The position numbers and the translations under genes were made by a program. From NCBI RefSeq assembly GCF_003402235.1, contig NZ_QEWO01000003.1, positions 124,001 through 188,000 on the forward strand: 64,000 bases of DNA, in the 5' to 3' direction. The notes beneath the pieces are model-generated. The model ran no database searches. It was given only the letters and a program-made list of their open reading frames with translations, and was not told where the DNA came from. Of the stretch, positions 47,839-55,321 are shown one piece after another (positions within the stretch are counted from its first letter, which is position 1; every line of letters begins with the position of its first letter). Source of the stretch: Parahaliea mediterranea (lineage in GTDB: Bacteria > Pseudomonadota > Gammaproteobacteria > Pseudomonadales > Halieaceae).

Positions 47839-48990
47839 ATGAGACTGGGCACTACCCTTAAAAAGTATGACGAGCTGCTGCAGCTCGCCTATGACGGTTC
47901 CAGCGGCCCGGAGCCCTGGAAGGCCTTCGTCGAGTGCTTCCGCGACGTACTGGAAGCACGGGACGCCTCCATCGTGATCCAGCAGGTTCCCGGCGACAAT
48001 GCCCTGCCGCGGGAAAATCGCTACCTGCTGGTAACTTCCGACACCTCGCCCCACCTCACGCGGGAATACCTCGACTCGGTGATGGAAGCCAACATCGTCA
48101 TGGCCCTGCCCCAGCCCCAACCGACGACGATTCGCGACATCCTGCCAGATGAGCTGTTCCTTGGCTCGCGGCTGTACCAGGACTTTCTCGAACCGGTGGA
48201 TATCAAGCACCTGATGGGCATGGATATCTATCGCTCCGATTCGCTGTGCATCAAGCTGTCGGTGGAGCGCAGTGGCAGCCAGGAGGCCTTCTCGGAGGAC
48301 GACAAGGCCATCTTTCGCATGATCGCCCCCCACCTGCAACGGGCGCTGCGCTTTCGCTCGGAAGTGGACGGTGGCCTGCAGCTGCAAACCTTTTACGAGC
48401 ACATTCTCGACAAAATGGAAGTGGGCGTGCTGCTGCTGGATGAGCAGGGCAAAGTCATATCCAGCAACGGCTCGGCGCGGGCATTGCTGAAGCAGGGCAG
48501 CTGCCTGAAAATCGCCAATGGCCGGCTGGTGACTGTCGAACCTTCGGATTGCGGGCGCCTGCGGGACGCCTTCAACCTCGCCGCCTCGGCCAGCAAAACC
48601 CAATGTCGGGCCCAGCCGGGCGTGTGTATCGGCCTGCGCAATGGCGACGATGGCAGCGTGATCGAAGCAGTGGTAAAACCCTACCTCGGCGAGGAATTTG
48701 CCACCCGGGGCAACCGGCCCAGCGTGGCGGTGTTTTTACATGCCAACCAGCCCAGCGGCGCTCCGGTGGACAGCGAAATCCTGACCGATGTGTACGGCTT
48801 TACCCGCAAGGAAGCGGCCGTTGCCGCCCTGATCGGCGCAGGCCACAGCCTGAACCAGGTGGCCGACGACCTCTCGGTCAGCGTCAACACGGTCAAAACC
48901 CACCTGCGCGGCATCTACGAAAAAACCGGCTTTCACCGCCAATCGCAGGTGGTGGCACTGCTCAGCAACAGTTCGGTGAAGCTGCTGTAG
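47839..48990 (+). CDS. LuxR-type transcriptional regulator with PAS-like domain
   Basis: I start at ATG 47839 behind AAGAGG, giving 383 residues; an ATG 30 bases upstream has no ribosome site. The first 170 residues are an unassigned sensing part, residues 185-230 look like a PAS segment (MEVGVLLLDEQGKVISSNGS), and the last 65 are a LuxR/NarL helix-turn-helix (FTRKEAAVAALIGAGHSLNQVADDL, SVNTVKTHLRGIYEK). No autoinducer-binding domain is recognisable. It is embedded in the island, so it is the best candidate for the factor that binds TCATTC-N4-GAATGA at its promoters. Confidence 0.9.
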   Translation: MRLGTTLKKYDELLQLAYDGSSGPEPWKAFVECFRDVLEARDASIVIQQVPGDNALPRENRYLLVTSDTSPHLTREYLDSVMEANIVMALPQPQPTTIRDILPDELFLGSRLYQDFLEPVDIKHLMGMDIYRSDSLCIKLSVERSGSQEAFSEDDKAIFRMIAPHLQRALRFRSEVDGGLQLQTFYEHILDKMEVGVLLLDEQGKVISSNGSARALLKQGSCLKIANGRLVTVEPSDCGRLRDAFNLAASASKTQCRAQPGVCIGLRNGDDGSVIEAVVKPYLGEEFATRGNRPSVAVFLHANQPSGAPVDSEILTDVYGFTRKEAAVAALIGAGHSLNQVADDLSVSVNTVKTHLRGIYEKTGFHRQSQVVALLSNSSVKLL

Positions 48991-49009
48991 CCGCCGGGGC
49001 GGCGGGCCG

Positions 49010-49040
49010 CATTGCCTCACCCTAGAACTGTGAGGCAATG
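49010..49040. terminator. Hairpin between LuxR gene and luciferase-like gene
   Basis: CATTGCCTCAC and GTGAGGCAATG make an 11-bp perfect stem over a 9-base loop that includes the stop codon of the minus-strand gene. It separates two convergent genes; there is no T run. Confidence 0.5.
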
Positions 49041-49882
49041 ATGGCGCCGATCTCATCAATCATAGGGAACAGGTGCTCGGCCTGCCCCCACTTGTCGATC
49101 TCAACCCCCACCACCACGCGCTCGATGCCTAAGTCGCGGTAGCGCAGCAGGTCGTCCCGGCTGGGGCGCTGCATGCACTGAAGGGTGATGGGCGCATCCT
49201 CCAGGGTACGGCCGAAGTCGGCCAGCAAGGCGCGGTAGCCGGCAACGCTTTCGGCCACGTCGGGCAGTGCGATGTCCACCGGCAGCCAGCCGTCCGCCCA
49301 CTGGGCACTGTGGCGCACGCCCAGCGCGCCCATGGCGCCAAACAGTATTGGCGGCCCGCCGGCCTGGGCCGGCTTGGGGTAGCTCCACACCGGCTCGAAC
49401 TGTATGTACTCGCCGGTAAAGCCGGCGGCTTCCTGTGTCCACAGTTGTCGCAGGGCGGCGACGGTTTCACGCATCACGCCGTAGCGCTTGCCCCAGGGCG
49501 CCAGGTTGACGTTCTCGAACTCCTCCCGGTTCCAGCCCACGCCGGTGCCAATCAACACCCGGCCGCCCGACAGGGTATCCAGGGTGGCGATGGACTTGGC
49601 CAGGGAAAATACATCCCGCTCCATTAACAGGGCGATACCGGTGGCAAGGCGCAGCTCGGAGGTGACAGCGGCGGCCGACATCAGCGAAACGTAGGGGTCG
49701 CGCATGTGCTTGTAGGGCTCCGGCATCTCGCCCCCGGCGGGGTAGGCCGATTGCCGGCTGACGGGAATGTGGCTGTGCTCGCCCATCCACAGCGATTCAA
49801 ACCCGCGCGCTTCAAGGGCCACCGCCAGTTCTGCCGGCAGGGGGTCGAAGTGCGTATTCATGGAGCTGAAACCGATTTTCAT
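49022..49882 (-). CDS. LLM-class (luciferase-like) flavin-dependent oxidoreductase 1
   Basis: 286 residues of the bacterial luciferase-like family: MKIGFSSMNTHFDPLPAE, LRLATGIALLMERDVFSLAKS, LSGGRVLIGTGVGWNREEF and GGPPILFGAMG are typical strands and loops. These enzymes use FMNH2 or F420 to hydroxylate, cleave or reduce hydrophobic substrates; F420 versus FMN cannot be settled here. It follows the second luciferase-like gene (49974-50846) by 91 bases and is probably in its operon. The two proteins are diverged, so they may have different substrates or be components of one step. Confidence 0.9.
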   Translation of the reverse strand: MKIGFSSMNTHFDPLPAELAVALEARGFESLWMGEHSHIPVSRQSAYPAGGEMPEPYKHMRDPYVSLMSAAAVTSELRLATGIALLMERDVFSLAKSIATLDTLSGGRVLIGTGVGWNREEFENVNLAPWGKRYGVMRETVAALRQLWTQEAAGFTGEYIQFEPVWSYPKPAQAGGPPILFGAMGALGVRHSAQWADGWLPVDIALPDVAESVAGYRALLADFGRTLEDAPITLQCMQRPSRDDLLRYRDLGIERVVVGVEIDKWGQAEHLFPMIDEIGAIIASQF

Positions 49883-49973
49883 GCCGCGGTATCCTCAAGC
49901 TGGGTGAAGGTTTTTTGTGAAGAGCTATCTACGACGGCGCTACCTATGAAGGGGCTTGGGCGATACTGCGCAG

Positions 49974-50846
49974 CTAGCACTGGCTGATGACTTCATCGGC
50001 AAAGCGCTTGATGCTGTCTATCGCCACCGCCAGCGGCGGCGTCATCGGGTGGCCATGCAGCACCCAGGGCATGGTGGTGGCCACCGACACGCCCATTGCC
50101 GCCATGGCGCGGTAACCAGCGCTGTCGTAGGCATCGGTGCAGCCAAAGGCCATGATGCGGTAATCGTCCCGCCCGGCGGTGCCCGCCTGTTCGCGCTGGG
50201 CATTGAGCTTGCCGATCAAACCTTCCAGTTCCGCCAGCGAGTGCAAATCGGCAATCCAGCCGTCGTTGTGCGCCGCCCGGCGCAGCGCCGGGGCGGAAAA
50301 GCCGCCCACGTAAATGGGAATCTGGCGCCGTGGTGGTGGCACCTGCCGCATGGCATCCAGTTGGTAGTGCTCACCCTGGAAGCTCACCTGCTCGCCGCTC
50401 CACAGCAGGCGCAGAATCTCGATCATTTCATCCGCCCGCTTGCCCCGCGCCGCAAAGGGCTGGCCCGCGGCGGCAAACTCCTCCGGCATCCAGCCCATGC
50501 CAATCCCCAGGCCCACGCGCTCGTTGGAAAACAGGTCCGCCGTGGCCAGTATCTTGGCCACCTGCACCGGGTTGCGGGTTGGCAGTACAAAAACGTTGGT
50601 ATAGAACGCGATGCGACGGGTCTGGGCCGCCATCGCGGTAATGGCAACCCAGGGGTCCGGGAAGGGGTCGAACTCGCCAAAGCGCGGCACACCGTCGTCG
50701 GTGTAGGGGTACGGCACCGAAAAGGCCCCCGGGTAAATCAGGTGGTCCGCAAGAGACACCGCGCCAAAGCCGTTTTCTTCGGCGGCCTGGGCCAGCGGCA
50801 GATAGTTCTCAAGGGGATGAAAAGCAATAGACAGGCCGAATTCCAT
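49974..50846 (-). CDS. LLM-class (luciferase-like) flavin-dependent oxidoreductase 2
   Basis: The start at ATG 50846 behind GGGAG gives 290 residues. Family features are MEFGLSIAFHPLENYLPLA, RRIAFYTNVFVLPTRNPVQVAK, NERVGLGIGMGWMPEEF and RRQIPIYVGGFS. It should act as a flavin- or F420-dependent monooxygenase or reductase. It is the first gene of a two-gene unit with luciferase-like protein 1 and is divergent from a SnoaL-like gene; the gap holds two operators. Confidence 0.91.
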   Translation of the reverse strand: MEFGLSIAFHPLENYLPLAQAAEENGFGAVSLADHLIYPGAFSVPYPYTDDGVPRFGEFDPFPDPWVAITAMAAQTRRIAFYTNVFVLPTRNPVQVAKILATADLFSNERVGLGIGMGWMPEEFAAAGQPFAARGKRADEMIEILRLLWSGEQVSFQGEHYQLDAMRQVPPPRRQIPIYVGGFSAPALRRAAHNDGWIADLHSLAELEGLIGKLNAQREQAGTAGRDDYRIMAFGCTDAYDSAGYRAMAAMGVSVATTMPWVLHGHPMTPPLAVAIDSIKRFADEVISQC

Positions 50847-50907
50847 GGTGGCGCACTCCCGTACAGTCGTTGGGCAGGCAGTGTCCCACCCGCTGGGCCG
50901 GCCGGCT

Positions 50908-50923
50908 TCATTTGCTCGAATGA
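50908..50923 (-). promoter_or_regulatory. Island operator, facing luciferase-like genes
   Basis: TCATTT-GCTC-GAATGA matches at 11 of 12 positions, extended by flanking bases to TTCATTT-GCTC-GAATGAA. Its centre is 69.5 bases before the ATG; the -10 is weak (GACACT). Confidence 0.65.
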
Positions 50924-50955
50924 AGAATGCTGTGCGGTGCTTCATTGATGAGGAT

Positions 50956-50971
50956 TCATCCATGAGGGTGA
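50956..50971 (+). promoter_or_regulatory. Island operator, facing SnoaL-like gene
   Basis: TCATCC-ATGA-GGGTGA matches at 9 of 12 positions. The -10 TACAAT (50993-50998) begins exactly 29.5 bp from the centre, and the ATG is 68.5 bases away, mirroring the opposite site. Confidence 0.6.
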
Positions 50972-51031
50972 GGCCGCGGCGCCTTCCGCACCTACAATCA
51001 AGCGACTGTTACAAGCCACTGGACGATTACC

Positions 51032-51529
51032 ATGTCAGCCGATACAACCAGCACACTGTCAACGCCGCCATCCACCCTGGACGAGTTGCTCAACCTGGAG
51101 GCGATCAAGGCCCTGAAATACCGCTACATCCGCTGCATGACGCTGAGCCTGTGGGACGAGTTGGAGACGCTGCTGACCGCAGACGCCTACAGCGCCTACT
51201 CCGACGGCAAATACGTGTTCGAGGGCCGGGACGCGCTAATGGGCTTTTTGCGCAACCAGCACGGTGGCGACGAGCCCACCTCGCTGGGCTACTGGCAGGT
51301 GGGCATGCCGGAAATCACCCTGCTGTCGGCCACCACGGCGCGCGGCATCTGGGGCATGTACCACTACTACCTGGACAAAACCGTCGACCAGCAGCTGGAA
51401 ATGTTCTGCTACTACGAGGACGAGTACCGCAAGGAAGACGGCACCTGGCGCATCTGCCGCACCGGCTACCAGCGGGTGATGGAGCAGTCGCTGGCGCGCA
51501 AGGGAGCCTATTCGCTGGAGGTTGGCTGA
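51032..51529 (+). CDS. SnoaL-like/NTF2-fold protein 2
   Basis: This 165-residue protein with the SnoaL_4-like layout (LEAIKALKYRYIRCMTLSLWDELETLLT, GRDALMGFLRNQ, GIWGMYHYYLDK, DEYRKEDGTWRICRTGYQRV) is like BaiE-type dehydratases and other small steroid or terpenoid isomerases. The Tyr-Arg-Tyr pattern in KYRYIRCM and a His in YHYY are plausible catalytic residues, but this is a guess. It has its own operator and a close -10 box, and it ends six bases before the stop of the carboxylesterase gene (convergent). Confidence 0.82.
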   Translation: MSADTTSTLSTPPSTLDELLNLEAIKALKYRYIRCMTLSLWDELETLLTADAYSAYSDGKYVFEGRDALMGFLRNQHGGDEPTSLGYWQVGMPEITLLSATTARGIWGMYHYYLDKTVDQQLEMFCYYEDEYRKEDGTWRICRTGYQRVMEQSLARKGAYSLEVG

Positions 51530-51534
51530 GCCAT

Positions 51535-53274
51535 CTACGACGGCCCGGCCACACCGGTCCAGGCCATCAGCCGCCACAGCCAGCGCAGCACACCGATGCG
51601 CGGCACCGGTGCCAACGCCGCACCGTCATTCTCAAACGCCATCAACCGGGGCTGGCTGGCGTCAAAGGCCGGCCAGTCGGGCAGGCCCGGGCCGCCGGAG
51701 CGCCCGTTGTGTGCAAAGCCGGCCCAGTAATCCGCCACGGTGCTGGCCAGTGCGGCATCGCGCGCGGGCACCTCATCGCCAAGCCCCGGGAATTGGGCGA
51801 GGGACTCAAACACATAGAACAGCTCCATGCCGTGGGGAGCGCCCGCGGCATAGCCCCGCAGCGCTTCTGGCACGGCATTGAAGCGGTAGAGGTAGGCATT
51901 GGCAGTTGCTGCATTGGTGCTTTTGTTTGCATTTGTGTCGGCTCCGTCATGCGCCCATAACGCTGCCAGGTGCAGGGTGCCCGCCCCCAGGAACAGGTCA
52001 CTGGCCAGCAGGTCGCGGGGCGCGGCGGCGCCGGCATTCTCGCCTGGCTTCTGGCCGGGCGTCTCGTCAGTCTTCTCGTCGGGGTTCTCGTCACGATAGC
52101 CCAGAGCCAGCAGGGCGGAGACCGCCGCCCCGGCCACGCCCCGGGACGGTACCTCCAGCAGCGGCAGCAGCGATGGCCGCTCGAGCGCAAACTGCCACAC
52201 CTGCGCTTCCAGCGTGTTGCTGCCAAGCAGTATCGGCGGGCGCTTAGCCGGTGGCAGCGCGCGCAGGTAAGCCAGCGGGTGCTCGGGCAGAACGGTGTCA
52301 TCCAGGCTGGGGGCAGTGGTGACGGCAATCTCCATCACCGCTTCGTAGGACGGATGCGCCGGTGCCACCGCATCAAGCGGCAGATTGCGCAGGGCCTGTG
52401 CCACGCCGCTATCGCTGCCCGACAGACCCTGCGCCGCGGCAAAGGCCAACCCCAGGGCCTCGGCTGAGGGCAGCTCATCCCGGTCTTCGCCCCCGTCTTC
52501 GTTCCCACTAGCGCTCTGTCGCAGCCGGCGCATGGGCCGCAAAATCGCCCCGGACTGCACAATCAACCGATTGAACAGTCCTTCTGCAGCGGGCGACGCC
52601 AGCAGCGCAAGGGCGGCGATGCCACCGGCGGATTCGCCAAACAGGGTGACGTTGTGCGGGTCGCCGCCAAAGGCGGCGATATGATCCTGCACCCAGCGCA
52701 GGGCGGCGAGCTGATCCAGCAGGGCAAAATTGGCCGTGGCCTGCCCCAGGGCCGGGTGGGCAAAAAAGCCCAGGCGCCCCAGGCGATAGTTCAGGCTGAC
52801 CAGAATCACCCCGCGCCGGGCCAGGCCCCGGCCATCAAACACTGCATCGCTGCCGGCACCGGCAATAAACCCGCCGCCGTGCAGCCACACCATCACCGGC
52901 GCCGACGCGCCGGGCGCAAGTGCCGCTGGCGCCCACACGTTCAGGTACAGGCAGTCTTCGCTGAAGGCCTCGCGCACCGCCAGTTGGGTTTCGGTTTCCC
53001 GGGATTGCGGGCAGGCCGGGCCGAAGTGGCGGGCACTGCGAATGCCCTGCCAGGCAACAGGCGCCGCCGGCGGCCGCCAGCGCCTCTCGCCCACTGGCGG
53101 CGCCGCATAGGGCAGGCCAAAAAAGGTGCGCACCCCGTCACGGGTGCTACCGTGCACGCGCCCCGAGGGCAGCTGCACCACATCTTCGTTCTGGCCTTGC
53201 ACGGCGGCGCTCGCCGGCAGGGTCAACAACGCCAGTGCCATGCCGGCGGCACCCAGCAAAGTGGGCTTGGGCAT
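51535..53274 (-). CDS. Secreted type B carboxylesterase
   Basis: 579 residues with a signal peptide (LLGAAGMALALLTLPASAA). It has the oxyanion HGGG (132-135), the nucleophile Ser215 in FGESAGG, EDCLYLNVW and NYRLGRLGFF, and the later catalytic GSNTLEAQVW (Glu) and GAPHGMELFYVF (His). It should cleave a carboxylic ester, probably in the periplasm or outer surface. An unusual charged insertion with repeated DE-K units (RDENPDEKTDETPGQK) interrupts the lid region. It is divergent from the ThDP enzyme with two operators between them. Confidence 0.93.
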   Translation of the reverse strand: MPKPTLLGAAGMALALLTLPASAAVQGQNEDVVQLPSGRVHGSTRDGVRTFFGLPYAAPPVGERRWRPPAAPVAWQGIRSARHFGPACPQSRETETQLAVREAFSEDCLYLNVWAPAALAPGASAPVMVWLHGGGFIAGAGSDAVFDGRGLARRGVILVSLNYRLGRLGFFAHPALGQATANFALLDQLAALRWVQDHIAAFGGDPHNVTLFGESAGGIAALALLASPAAEGLFNRLIVQSGAILRPMRRLRQSASGNEDGGEDRDELPSAEALGLAFAAAQGLSGSDSGVAQALRNLPLDAVAPAHPSYEAVMEIAVTTAPSLDDTVLPEHPLAYLRALPPAKRPPILLGSNTLEAQVWQFALERPSLLPLLEVPSRGVAGAAVSALLALGYRDENPDEKTDETPGQKPGENAGAAAPRDLLASDLFLGAGTLHLAALWAHDGADTNANKSTNAATANAYLYRFNAVPEALRGYAAGAPHGMELFYVFESLAQFPGLGDEVPARDAALASTVADYWAGFAHNGRSGGPGLPDWPAFDASQPRLMAFENDGAALAPVPRIGVLRWLWRLMAWTGVAGPS

Positions 53275-53330
53275 CCTGTCGTCTCCGTATCTGTGGAATC
53301 GTCAACATACCCCCACCAAAGGTTTGCACC

Positions 53331-53346
53331 TCATTCCTTTGAATGA
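53331..53346 (-). promoter_or_regulatory. Island operator, facing carboxylesterase
   Basis: TCATTC-CTTT-GAATGA is a perfect match. On the minus strand the -10 TATGTT (53309-53304) begins 29.5 bp from the centre, placing the site near -41.5; the ATG is 64.5 bases from the centre. Confidence 0.75.
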
Positions 53347-53381
53347 CGCGCGAGCACGCGCCCGCCCCTGGGCTGGCAATT

Positions 53382-53397
53382 TCATTCGAAGGAATGA
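53382..53397 (+). promoter_or_regulatory. Island operator, facing ThDP enzyme
   Basis: TCATTC-GAAG-GAATGA is a perfect match, centred 51 bp from the other copy. The -10 TAGACT (53419-53424) begins 29.5 bp from the centre, and the ATG is 65.5 bases away. Confidence 0.75.
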
Positions 53398-53454
53398 TGC
53401 CGGCCCATCCCGCGCCAATAGACTGCAAGACTCACTGGCATACTGGAGCGGCTT

Positions 53455-55197
53455 ATGAGTACACAGGCACTGGGGGAGCGCATCGCGGATCTGCTGCTGG
53501 GCGAGGGCGTGGACCGTTTTTTCTCGCTGCCGGAGGTCACCTTCGGCAAATTGCACGACGCCCTGGACCGCCGAGGGGCGCCGCTGATCGCACCCCACCA
53601 CGAAGCGGCGGCGGGCTATATGGCCGAGGCCTACGCGCAGCTCACCGGGCGCATGGCGGTGGTTGGCGGCAGCGTGGGGCCGGGCGCGATTAATCTCTAC
53701 CCGGTGATCGCCAACTCCTGGAGCGAGAACCTGCCCATACTCTACCTGGGCTCGGAGCGCACCGTGCTGGCACGCAACTCACCGCGCCGCAGCCAGTTCC
53801 AGTGCCCACCCAACCTTGAGGTGGTAAAGCCCATCACCAAATACTGCGCCATGATCGAAAACCCGCTGGAGGCCGACGCCATTTTCCAGGAGGCCTTTCG
53901 GCAACTGCACACCGGCACCCCCGGCCCGGTGTACATCGGGCTGCCCTTCGACCTGCTGCTGGAAGAGCACGACTTTGGGCCGCTGGCCCCGCCGCAGCGC
54001 TATCGTCCGGCGAGCTTCGTCGACACCGTCTGCGACGCCGACCTCGCCGCGCTGGCCGAAGAGCTGGTGGCCTCGCCGCTGCCGCTGATTCTGGCCGGGG
54101 CCGGGCTGCGCCTGTCGCGGATGCAAGCAGCCCTGGAACAGCTGGCGCGGGCGCTGGGGTGCCCGGTCATCACCACCCCCGCCGGGCGCGGCGTGCTGCC
54201 AGACACCCACCCCCAGCTGTTTGACCTGGGCGTGGCGCCGGGCTCGGACATTGCCGCCCAGGCAGACACAGTGCTGGTGCTGGGCTCATCCATCAGCGAG
54301 CAGGTGGCCTTTGGTGGCCAGCCCTACGCCCGCAGCCAGCAGGGCTTTCCGAACTTTTTTGGCGATCCCGCCACACAGCGCTGGATACACATTGATCGCG
54401 ACCCGGCGGCCCTCGGCCGCAACCGGCCGGTGGATGTGGCCCTGGCCGGCGATTTGCGCCGGGTAATGCCGCGCCTGGTGGATGCAGTGCAGCGCGCCGG
54501 CGCCGAGCCCGAGCGCAACGCCAAACGCCTTGGCACCTGGCAACAAGCGCGCGAGGCCCACTACCGTTCGCTCTACAGCGCCACCACCGACAGCCAGCCC
54601 ATACACCCGGGCCGCGCCATCGTGGAAGTGCAGCGGGCCCTGCCGGAGCAGGCCATCATCGTGCGCGATGGCGGCGCTTTCAAAATCTGGGCCATGAATC
54701 TACTGCACCATCCCATCAGCGAGAACCTGGCCGCCATCAAGCAGGGCATGCTGGGCAGCGGTGTGCCCTACGGGCTGGGCGCGGCGCTGGCCGCCCGCGA
54801 CGACGGGCGCCGCGTCTGTGTGATCACCGGCGATGGCGCCTTTGGCTTTTACCCCATGGAGCTGGAGACCGCCGTGCGCCACAACCTGCCGGTGGTGATT
54901 GTGGTGGGCTACGACGCGGGCTGGTCGCTGGAGGTGCCCTACTACATGCAGGTGTGCGGGCGCACCTTTGAAGTGGACCACGAGTTTGTACGCCTGGATG
55001 AAATGGCCCGCACCCTCGGCGCCCACGGTGAGTTCTGCACGCGCAGCGACGAAATTGGCCCGGCTATGCAACGCGCGCTGGCGGCGCAAAAGCCGGCACT
55101 GGTGCAGATTGTGATTGACCGGGACATCAACGCCTACCAGATGCCCAACAATGGCGTGTGGTCCAGCTGGCATGCGGACAAGGCGGTGTATCAATAG
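53455..55197 (+). CDS. ThDP-dependent enzyme, acetolactate synthase-like superfamily
   Basis: This 580-residue three-domain ThDP enzyme has catalytic Glu50 (APHHEAAAGYMAEAYAQLTG region), a middle Rossmann-like domain, and a C-terminal ThDP site starting at GDG 459-461. The usual second metal-binding Asn of the GDG-x-NN motif appears to be Asp (VVGYDAGWS). It does not match benzoylformate decarboxylase, acetolactate synthase or 2-hydroxyacyl-CoA lyase clearly enough to choose. It likely makes or breaks a C-C bond next to a carbonyl in the island pathway. Confidence 0.88.
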   Translation: MSTQALGERIADLLLGEGVDRFFSLPEVTFGKLHDALDRRGAPLIAPHHEAAAGYMAEAYAQLTGRMAVVGGSVGPGAINLYPVIANSWSENLPILYLGSERTVLARNSPRRSQFQCPPNLEVVKPITKYCAMIENPLEADAIFQEAFRQLHTGTPGPVYIGLPFDLLLEEHDFGPLAPPQRYRPASFVDTVCDADLAALAEELVASPLPLILAGAGLRLSRMQAALEQLARALGCPVITTPAGRGVLPDTHPQLFDLGVAPGSDIAAQADTVLVLGSSISEQVAFGGQPYARSQQGFPNFFGDPATQRWIHIDRDPAALGRNRPVDVALAGDLRRVMPRLVDAVQRAGAEPERNAKRLGTWQQAREAHYRSLYSATTDSQPIHPGRAIVEVQRALPEQAIIVRDGGAFKIWAMNLLHHPISENLAAIKQGMLGSGVPYGLGAALAARDDGRRVCVITGDGAFGFYPMELETAVRHNLPVVIVVGYDAGWSLEVPYYMQVCGRTFEVDHEFVRLDEMARTLGAHGEFCTRSDEIGPAMQRALAAQKPALVQIVIDRDINAYQMPNNGVWSSWHADKAVYQ

Positions 55198-55321
55198 CAC
55201 ACTGCTCTTTTGGAATTTCACCGGCGAGAGCAATGAACCCGCCTTTGTCCAATACCTGTTTGATGAACATCACCAACGTGACCGTCGGGGGAATTGGATC
55301 TACCACCGCCAGGGCTGTGGA

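Noticed and set aside
50942-50957. TCATTG-ATGA-GGATTC as an additional operator
   Set aside because: Only 8 of 12 matches and 34 bp from the neighbour; the 50956 site fits spacing and -10 better.
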